Origin: Peredibacter sp045999315
GTDB taxonomy: Bacteria > Bdellovibrionota > Bacteriovoracia > Bacteriovoracales > Bacteriovoracaceae
NCBI RefSeq assembly: GCF_045999315.1
Contig: NZ_CP174607.1
Span: 2,046,001-2,110,000, forward strand
DNA: 64,000 nucleotides
Direction: 5' to 3'
Within the stretch, counting starts at the first letter, position 1, and each line of letters begins with the position of its first letter. The notes beneath the pieces were generated by a model that saw only the letters and a program-made list of their open reading frames with translations, was not told the origin of the DNA and did no database searches. Shown here piece after piece: positions 58,517 to 64,000 of this stretch. The position numbers were made by a program, and so were the translations under genes.

Positions 58517-60280
58517 ATGAAAAAAGCTTTCAATCTATCAAATCAAACCATTAAATCTAATATTCAAAAACTCAGAAAAGTTATGACGGACCGTGGCCTG
58601 GATGGCATGTACATCTCAAGCTTTGACCCTTTTCTGAATGAATACGTACCTCTTCAGGACAATCACCGCTTTTATATCACAGGTTTCACTGGCTCGATGG
58701 CCGAAGTGCTGGTTCCGGCCAATGGCCGTGTCAGACTTTATGTGGATGGTCGCTACCATGAGCAAGCGGACCTGGAAGTTGATGCTACAGAAGTGGAAGT
58801 GGTGAAGACGGGCCCTGATTCTTCCACGACTCAAGATCTTGCCAATGATGTTAAAAAATTAGGCATTAAGAAACTGGGTTACGAAGCTGATCGCACGGCC
58901 CTTGGATACTTGAAGAAACTTTCAGATGTGGCCTCAGAAACAGTGGCGCTTGAAGGTGGCGAGCTTGCCAAAGAAATTCCTTTTGAATCACTACCTGCTT
59001 TAAAAGAAGTTCAACTTGTTCCTCGCGAATGGCGTGGACGTGATACTCTTGAAAAAACGCGCTCGATTTTTTCTAACGAAAAAGAGGCGATGTTCTTAAC
59101 CGCACTTGATTCAATCGCCTGGATCACGAACTGTCGTGGTTACCATCTTCCGTTCCTTTCAAGTTTTTATGCCAAAGCTCTTGTGACGAAAGAAAAAGTT
59201 TATGTATTTGTCACTCCGGAAACTCCGGTTTCTGATAAAGCGAAGAAGGAGTCAGGACTAGAGTTTATCTCTCTTCCATTCAACAATCTTCCTCGCGAAC
59301 TTGATCGACTTCAAAACACACTTCACTTAAATGAAGTGCAGTATATGCCGAGCATGCTGAATTCAGCTGACTTCGCGATGTTGGTGAAGGTCTTCGGAAC
59401 TGATCGCTTAAAAGAAAAAGCCGATGGCCTCTATGGTTATCAGTCGATTAAAGAGCCAGTTGAAATTCAGCAGATGGATGCTTCATTTAGAAAAGCGGAC
59501 AAGGCGATCTTCAACACCATTAAGTGGGTGAAAGATTCGATCAAGGCCGGCAAACGTATTACGGAGCTTGATCTTTATAACGAAACATCAAAGAAATACA
59601 AAGAGCAGGGCGCTCATGATCAGAGCTTCAACACTATCGCTGGTGTAGGGCCCAACGGTTCCATCGTTCACTACGGTGATCCTTCTGATGAAGTGGTGAT
59701 TAAAGACACAGACATGATCCTCCTTGATTCTGGTGGGTACTTTGATGGTGGTTGGGCAACCGATACCACAAGAACGTTCTTCGGTGATTCATCTAAGAAA
59801 CCAGATCCAAAAATGATTGAAATCTACACTCTTGTTCTTAAGGGCACACTGGCGGTTCAATCAGCGGTCTTTCCTGAGGGCACAAAAGGTAACGTGCTTG
59901 ATGGTCTGGCAAGAAACGCCATGAGAAAGTACGGTTACGATTATAGTCATGGAACTGGCCACGGGGTTGGTGTTCATGTTCACGAGCCAGGGGTGAGAAT
60001 TTCTACGATTTCAAATGTTCCGATGAAAGCGGGACAAGTGGTTTCAATTGAGCCGGGAATTTATATCCCTGGTTTCGGTGGGGTTCGTCTTGAGAACATC
60101 GCTTGGGTTGAAAAACATCCGAAGTTCCCTAAGATGCTTCATTTTGTTCCATTCGTGTATATTGGATTTGATCCAGCGTTGATCGACATGAATCTACTTA
60201 ACTCGGAAGAGAAAGTGCTTCTTGAAGAGTATGAGGCAGAATGTTTAAAACGCGGAACTAGTCTTCGTTCTCTTAAATAA
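58517..60280 (+). CDS. pepP: Xaa-Pro aminopeptidase (aminopeptidase P, M24B)
   Basis: 587 residues from ATG 58517, with GAGGA 7 bases upstream. Three-domain form: two N-terminal creatinase-like domains (about 1-320) and a pita-bread catalytic domain. Dinuclear metal ligands: Asp in LLDSGGYFDGGWATDTTRT, His in GTGHGVGVHVHEPG, Glu in SIEPGIY and in GGVRLENIA. Removes N-terminal residues before proline. The last 36 bases overlap the convergent matrixin gene. Confidence 0.93.
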   Translation: MKKAFNLSNQTIKSNIQKLRKVMTDRGLDGMYISSFDPFLNEYVPLQDNHRFYITGFTGSMAEVLVPANGRVRLYVDGRYHEQADLEVDATEVEVVKTGPDSSTTQDLANDVKKLGIKKLGYEADRTALGYLKKLSDVASETVALEGGELAKEIPFESLPALKEVQLVPREWRGRDTLEKTRSIFSNEKEAMFLTALDSIAWITNCRGYHLPFLSSFYAKALVTKEKVYVFVTPETPVSDKAKKESGLEFISLPFNNLPRELDRLQNTLHLNEVQYMPSMLNSADFAMLVKVFGTDRLKEKADGLYGYQSIKEPVEIQQMDASFRKADKAIFNTIKWVKDSIKAGKRITELDLYNETSKKYKEQGAHDQSFNTIAGVGPNGSIVHYGDPSDEVVIKDTDMILLDSGGYFDGGWATDTTRTFFGDSSKKPDPKMIEIYTLVLKGTLAVQSAVFPEGTKGNVLDGLARNAMRKYGYDYSHGTGHGVGVHVHEPGVRISTISNVPMKAGQVVSIEPGIYIPGFGGVRLENIAWVEKHPKFPKMLHFVPFVYIGFDPALIDMNLLNSEEKVLLEEYEAECLKRGTSLRSLK

Positions 60281-61096
60281 TCTATAAGCTTCAGCAATTA
60301 AAATCATAAGCCCCAAGCTGATCCCCATTTGAACAAATGGCGGATTGCTTGGTGGTTCATCGTCCTTACCACCTACATTTTGAATCGTGCCACAGCTACC
60401 AAGTAGACCACCAGAAAGACCAAAAGCGTCTACGTGCATCGGATAAAGATAGGTCACTCCATCCACATCATCTTGGCCAAGATTTGTACGAAGACTTACG
60501 GTTCTGTAATACATCAGGGCCGCAGAATCTTCGGAGTGGCCAAGACCAATGGCGTGTCCAATTTCATGGGCGAGCACTGAAATTTTATCTGAAGTCGATA
60601 GTGAACCAAAAGTTGGAGCAAAATCATTAATAAGAATGACCGCACCAACAATTTTCTTTCCGCTAAATTTATTAGGAATGGTCACGGCCAGAACATTGTT
60701 CGAGCCGAAGTTATCAGGATTTGAATTACAAGCAATAATGATGTCTGTAACTGGTGGAATTAATCCATTTGGATCGGCGGTCCCATCATTAATACAATCC
60801 TGGTCAGTAGGAGAGCATAGGCGTCCTAGATTGATATTGTTAATGGCCTCAGAAGCTCCGGAAGCATCCAGTACAAGAGCAGAAGTAGGGACCTTGTTCC
60901 AGAATTTATCCACTGCTGGTTTAATCATATCTTCAAGCTCACCTGGAGTTATACCAGAGTTCGCTGGAGTACAAACAGTGTTTCCGGCCACTCGTACTTT
61001 CACGTTATTGTCTTTGAAAGAAGCTCCAAAGTTATTGTTAAGCGTGTAAGCTTCGGCAGTTCCAATTGTGAGTAACAAACCAATAATAAACTTCAT
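60245..61096 (-). CDS. Matrixin-like zinc metalloprotease with C-terminal membrane helix
   Basis: 283 residues from ATG 61096 (upstream frame to 61201 rejected: it runs through the previous gene's stop region). Signal peptide (FIIGLLLTIGTAEA). Extended zinc site HEIGHAIGLGH (177-187) with Met-turn Met195 (ALMYY), the metzincin/matrixin layout. No clear pro-peptide cysteine switch. A C-terminal hydrophobic helix (MGISLGLMILIAEAY) followed by RLFKRTK anchors it. Secreted or envelope-bound protease. It begins 5 bases after the barrel-like gene. Confidence 0.75.
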   Translation of the reverse strand: MKFIIGLLLTIGTAEAYTLNNNFGASFKDNNVKVRVAGNTVCTPANSGITPGELEDMIKPAVDKFWNKVPTSALVLDASGASEAINNINLGRLCSPTDQDCINDGTADPNGLIPPVTDIIIACNSNPDNFGSNNVLAVTIPNKFSGKKIVGAVILINDFAPTFGSLSTSDKISVLAHEIGHAIGLGHSEDSAALMYYRTVSLRTNLGQDDVDGVTYLYPMHVDAFGLSGGLLGSCGTIQNVGGKDDEPPSNPPFVQMGISLGLMILIAEAYRLFKRTKTSSAF

Positions 61097-61101
61097 AAGA
61101 C

Positions 61102-61773
61102 CTACTGATCCCAGTAATAGGAAATAAAGAGTGTATATGAAAGCTGACGTCTTTCTTCTTTGAAAAGGGCGTATGTGTAAGTCTGAAGACGAAGGGCCCA
61201 TTCCTGATATTTGGCCTCTAGCCCCAGATCAAAAGTATTGTTCAAGCTAGAACGGTTTTCTTCCGGATAATAAAAAGTAGAAGTTGAATTACCGTTATTC
61301 ATTTCAACTGTACCGCCACGGCCATGTTGATTGGCCCACATGATTCCCGTTCCCACGCGTAGTCGTAACCAGTCGAGAGGGTCATAACCAAAGTCGGCAC
61401 GAAACATAAAAAGGTTCTTAATGATTTTTGAATCACCGGCAGAACGGGGAAGGACCCAGTTAAACTCCGGAAGGAAACGCCAACCATACTTGATGGGCAT
61501 TGAAAGACCAACACCAATGGTTGGAGCTTTGGCATCAAATTTACGCGTCCCCCCTGAGGAGTCGTTTTGGATGTTATCGTAAAATTCTGTGTGGGTTCCG
61601 AGATTGAAAAGAATGGATTCAATTTGCTTCTTCTCTTCTTGGGGTCTCACTGGTTGAGTTTTTCGAGGAGATGTGGCCCGCTTGGTCCGTCTACCATAAG
61701 TAGAAAGATCTTGAGCAGAGGCCGTTAAGCAAAAACAGCCTAATATAGTCCACAAAATTAATCTCTGAGTCAT
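61102..61773 (-). CDS. Outer-membrane beta-barrel-like protein
   Basis: 223 residues. Signal peptide (ILWTILGCFCLTASA), basic Thr/Pro/Arg linker (residues ~25-45), then alternating hydrophobic and aromatic strands (YGWRFLPEFNWVLP, WLRLRVGTGIMW, WALRLQTYTYALF) ending in YTLFISYYWDQ. The pattern fits a small outer-membrane barrel. Co-transcribed with the matrixin downstream. Function unknown. Confidence 0.65.
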   Translation of the reverse strand: MTQRLILWTILGCFCLTASAQDLSTYGRRTKRATSPRKTQPVRPQEEKKQIESILFNLGTHTEFYDNIQNDSSGGTRKFDAKAPTIGVGLSMPIKYGWRFLPEFNWVLPRSAGDSKIIKNLFMFRADFGYDPLDWLRLRVGTGIMWANQHGRGGTVEMNNGNSTSTFYYPEENRSSLNNTFDLGLEAKYQEWALRLQTYTYALFKEERRQLSYTLFISYYWDQ

Positions 61774-61842
61774 TGGTAAACACTATCAAATTTCTTAGCG
61801 GATCGCTATCATAGAGCGATATATATTTTGGAGCTTCCATCT

Positions 61843-62964
61843 ATGTTCGAAAATTTTAAAGTTCCTTCAGAGCTAAGACCTTCCGATCCTCGTTTTGGAG
61901 TTGGTCCATCACTTATTCCCATTGAAGCAGTCGAGAATCTTGCAAAGTCTGGGGCCAAGTTTTTAGGAACCAGTCATCGAAAAGATCCGATTAAGAACCT
62001 CGTGAAAGAAGTTCAAGATGGTCTTCGTACCTATTTTAATCTTCCGTCTGATTATGAAGTGGTCCTCGGAAATGGTGGTGCTACTTTCCTCTGGGACATG
62101 ATGGGACTTGGATTAGTTGAAAAGTCTTCGCTTCATTATATCTGCGGAGAGTTTTCTGATAAGTGGTATCGTGCCCATAAACTTATTCCTTGGATCACGG
62201 CCAAGGAAGTAAAGGTTGAGTTCGGAGAAGGAATCAATCCAAAAGAAGAACCAGGGTTTGATTTCATTTGTTGTACGTTGAATGAAACTTCAACCGGGGT
62301 ACAGCTTTCAAATATTCCTAAGCTCAAAGATCCAAATACTCTGATGGCAGTCGACGCCACTTCGGGGGCAGGGCAGATTCCGGCCGACTTCAGTAACATT
62401 GATATTTATTATTTCTCACCTCAAAAAGTCTTCGCTTCTGATGGTGGTTTTTATGTGGCGTTCATGTCAGCGAAAGCAATAGCTCGTGCCAAAAAAATCC
62501 AGGAAGACAAAACTCGTTACATCCCTGAAGTGATGAAATGGTCGAATGCCATTGAAAATTCTCGCAATAACCAGACTTATAATACTCCCGCCATTGCGAC
62601 AATCTTCCTGCTGAATGAGCAAATCAAACTCATGAACAAGTTAGGTGAAGCAAAGGTCACTGAGCTTGCAAAGAAGAAGGCCCAGCTTATGTATGGATGG
62701 GCAGAAAGTAAGTCTTATCTTAGTCCGTTTGTGAAGAATCCTGAGTTCCGCTCACAAGCAGTGGTCTGTATTGATGTGGACGAGAAATATAAAGTTGATG
62801 ATTTAATCAAGGTTCTTCGCGCTCAAGGTGTGGCGGTGGATATTGATGGATATAGAAAACTTGGTCGCAATCAATTCCGAATCGCTCTCTTTCATAATGT
62901 GAGTTATGAGAATTTAGAGAAGCTCACGAAAATCATTTCTCTCGCCATTGAATCGGAAAAATAA
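61843..62964 (+). CDS. serC: Phosphoserine aminotransferase
   Basis: 373 residues from ATG 61843 with GGAG 8 bases upstream. PLP enzyme of serine biosynthesis (3-phosphohydroxypyruvate to phosphoserine). The N-terminus PSELRPSDPRFGVGPSLIP and the PLP-lysine segment SPQKVFASDGGFYVA resemble the SerC type known from actinobacteria more than the E. coli type. No serA or serB is adjacent. Confidence 0.85.
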   Translation: MFENFKVPSELRPSDPRFGVGPSLIPIEAVENLAKSGAKFLGTSHRKDPIKNLVKEVQDGLRTYFNLPSDYEVVLGNGGATFLWDMMGLGLVEKSSLHYICGEFSDKWYRAHKLIPWITAKEVKVEFGEGINPKEEPGFDFICCTLNETSTGVQLSNIPKLKDPNTLMAVDATSGAGQIPADFSNIDIYYFSPQKVFASDGGFYVAFMSAKAIARAKKIQEDKTRYIPEVMKWSNAIENSRNNQTYNTPAIATIFLLNEQIKLMNKLGEAKVTELAKKKAQLMYGWAESKSYLSPFVKNPEFRSQAVVCIDVDEKYKVDDLIKVLRAQGVAVDIDGYRKLGRNQFRIALFHNVSYENLEKLTKIISLAIESEK

Positions 62965-62978
62965 ATTTTAATTTCGCA

Positions 62979-63007
62979 TCGAGCACTCTCAAAACGAGAG
63001 TGCTCGA
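62979..63007. terminator. Hairpin after serC
   Basis: TCGAGCACTCTC (62979-62990), loop AAAAC, GAGAGTGCTCGA (62996-63007): 12 perfect pairs, followed by CCTTTTGCGG. The U-tract is short, so termination strength is uncertain. Confidence 0.75.
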
Positions 63008-63175
63008 CCTTTTGCGGCTACATTTCCTCTTGAGTTTCACGTTAGGCCCTCAGACTTTATTTCGAAGAGTTAAATCCTTAGTGTAAAATTCGATCTTGGT
63101 GTCATTCTGTCGCCTTGAGCGAGTCTCATCGCATTTGTTATAAACCCGCCGTCTAGTCTTAACCAAGGAAGAATC

Positions 63176-64000
63176 ATGAAAAGACAAGTGGCCCTGACTC
63201 TCGCTGTACTTTCAACTTCAGTCTATGCGGAAAAGTTTTCTGGGAACAATAGTCCCAACGTATTTTCAAAGATTTTAAATACTCAGATGGTATATCGCTT
63301 CGATAGTTTGCCTCTCAGTGGAAGACTGAATGATGATCGCCTTGGTTGGTCTGAATCTTTTTGGCCATCTAACCGTGGTGGAATTGCCTATCGCTGGAGT
63401 CATCCTGATCCACAACCGTTTAAATATAAGCTCTATACAAAAGAAGAACTAAAAAAAATGAGCGAAGAAGAAATTGGACGGCTTTCGCCTTCTGAACTTT
63501 ATGACATTACCATGAGTGATTATAACTACACTTTGACGAGGAAGGTTTTGAGATTATTCACTCCTAAGGACCTATGGTGGGAGGGAATTTGCCATGGTTG
63601 GGCCCTGGCCGCTGCTAACTATCCAGAGCCTGCTCCAGTAAGAATAAGAAATAAAGAAGGGATTGTTGTGAATTTCGGTTCTTCGGATGTGAAGGGTCTT
63701 CTGGCCATGCATGATGCTTACAATTATCAAGGAACCTATGCTCAAATCGGAATGCGTTGTAACGTTAGCGGTAAAGTTCCTGGTGAAGGGGACGAACGCG
63801 ATGCTAATCCGTATCCGCCGACGCCAGAGCTGGCAAACACTCCTGATTGCGCGGACGTTAATGCGGGGGCCTTCCACGTTTCACTCGCAAATTTAATTGG
63901 CATTCATTCAAGAAGTTTTGTGGCCGATGTCGACCGTTTTGGTGATGTTTGGAACCAACCTGTAACTGGTTATTCATCTCAGATCATCGGTGATGAACCG
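63176..64000 (+). CDS. Exported transglutaminase-elicitor-like protein, truncated by window edge
   Basis: 275 residues visible; the frame is open to the last base. AAGGAAG precedes the ATG. Signal peptide with cleavage near residue 18 (LSTSVYA). The segment DLWWEGICHGWALAAANYPEP (Cys139), then VNFGSSDVKGLLAMHDAYN and the later cysteines RCNVSGK and PDCADV, resembles the transglutaminase elicitor family found in oomycetes and some marine bacteria, where the Cys of the CHGWA motif is catalytic. Would cross-link or modify proteins outside the cell. The catalytic Asp and other C-terminal parts are off the window. The 160 bases before it show no other gene. Confidence 0.55.
   Translation, partial: MKRQVALTLAVLSTSVYAEKFSGNNSPNVFSKILNTQMVYRFDSLPLSGRLNDDRLGWSESFWPSNRGGIAYRWSHPDPQPFKYKLYTKEELKKMSEEEIGRLSPSELYDITMSDYNYTLTRKVLRLFTPKDLWWEGICHGWALAAANYPEPAPVRIRNKEGIVVNFGSSDVKGLLAMHDAYNYQGTYAQIGMRCNVSGKVPGEGDERDANPYPPTPELANTPDCADVNAGAFHVSLANLIGIHSRSFVADVDRFGDVWNQPVTGYSSQIIGDEP

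Noticed and set aside
61097..61201. 35-residue upstream extension of the matrixin
   Set aside because: It runs inside the upstream barrel gene and would bury the signal peptide; ATG 61096 has its own AGG.

Overview
The window is a gene-dense chromosomal segment of moderate AT bias carrying a complete rRNA operon. The 16S sequence, the many secreted cysteine-rich proteins, metalloproteases and lipoproteins, the secreted deacetylase and the aerobic amino-acid catabolism together suggest a Bdellovibrionota predator of the Bacteriovoracales type (Bacteriovorax/Peredibacter-like). That assignment is inference; a 16S comparison would settle it. No prophage, insertion sequence, CRISPR array or tRNA gene was seen.

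Layout. 1-3361: pheS (cut by the left edge) and pheT. 3362-8700: an rRNA operon with a strong promoter inside a 14-bp inverted repeat, boxA-like sites, 16S, a tRNA-free spacer, 23S, 5S and a terminator; long-range arms that should form the pre-16S and pre-23S processing stems are visible. 8707-10521: a membrane sulfatase/LTA-synthase-like enzyme. 10603-16676: a six-gene leucine/isovalerate catabolic operon (mccB, liuC, a split methylcrotonyl-CoA carboxylase alpha subunit, HMG-CoA lyase, a second enoyl-CoA hydratase). 16723-22729: a lipoprotein, a long palindrome, a UvrD/PcrA helicase with a small membrane protein, methionyl-tRNA synthetase, a secreted protein and a short-chain dehydrogenase.

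22815-36335 is the most unusual part. A minus-strand operon encodes a 1018-residue exported coiled protein, an HELAH-type metallopeptidase lipoprotein and a membrane-anchored protein. Beside it lie an FHA-RDD membrane protein and a 1647-residue lipoprotein rich in Cys-Cys pairs. I recognise no described system here and treat it as the best candidate for something new, probably at the cell surface.

36516-52552: cinA, a COG2509-type flavoprotein, a MerR regulator divergent from a metallo-beta-lactamase-fold hydrolase with a MerR-style 19-bp-spacer promoter, typA, two small exported proteins, a secreted NodB deacetylase, a stomatin/NfeD pair, a guanine-deaminase-like amidohydrolase, a lone response-regulator receiver, exonuclease III, an XRE regulator, a disordered Arg/Gly/Asn-rich protein, malate dehydrogenase and S-adenosylmethionine decarboxylase. 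52555-64000: a fatty-acid desaturase, a METTL25-like methyltransferase divergent from murD, a 53-residue membrane peptide, kynureninase plus tryptophan 2,3-dioxygenase, an aminopeptidase P, a membrane-tethered matrixin next to a barrel-like outer-membrane protein, serC, and the start of a transglutaminase-elicitor-like exported protein that runs off the right edge.

Functionally the window combines translation and wall-synthesis genes, breakdown of leucine and tryptophan (consistent with feeding on protein), and an unusually large set of exported hydrolases and surface proteins.
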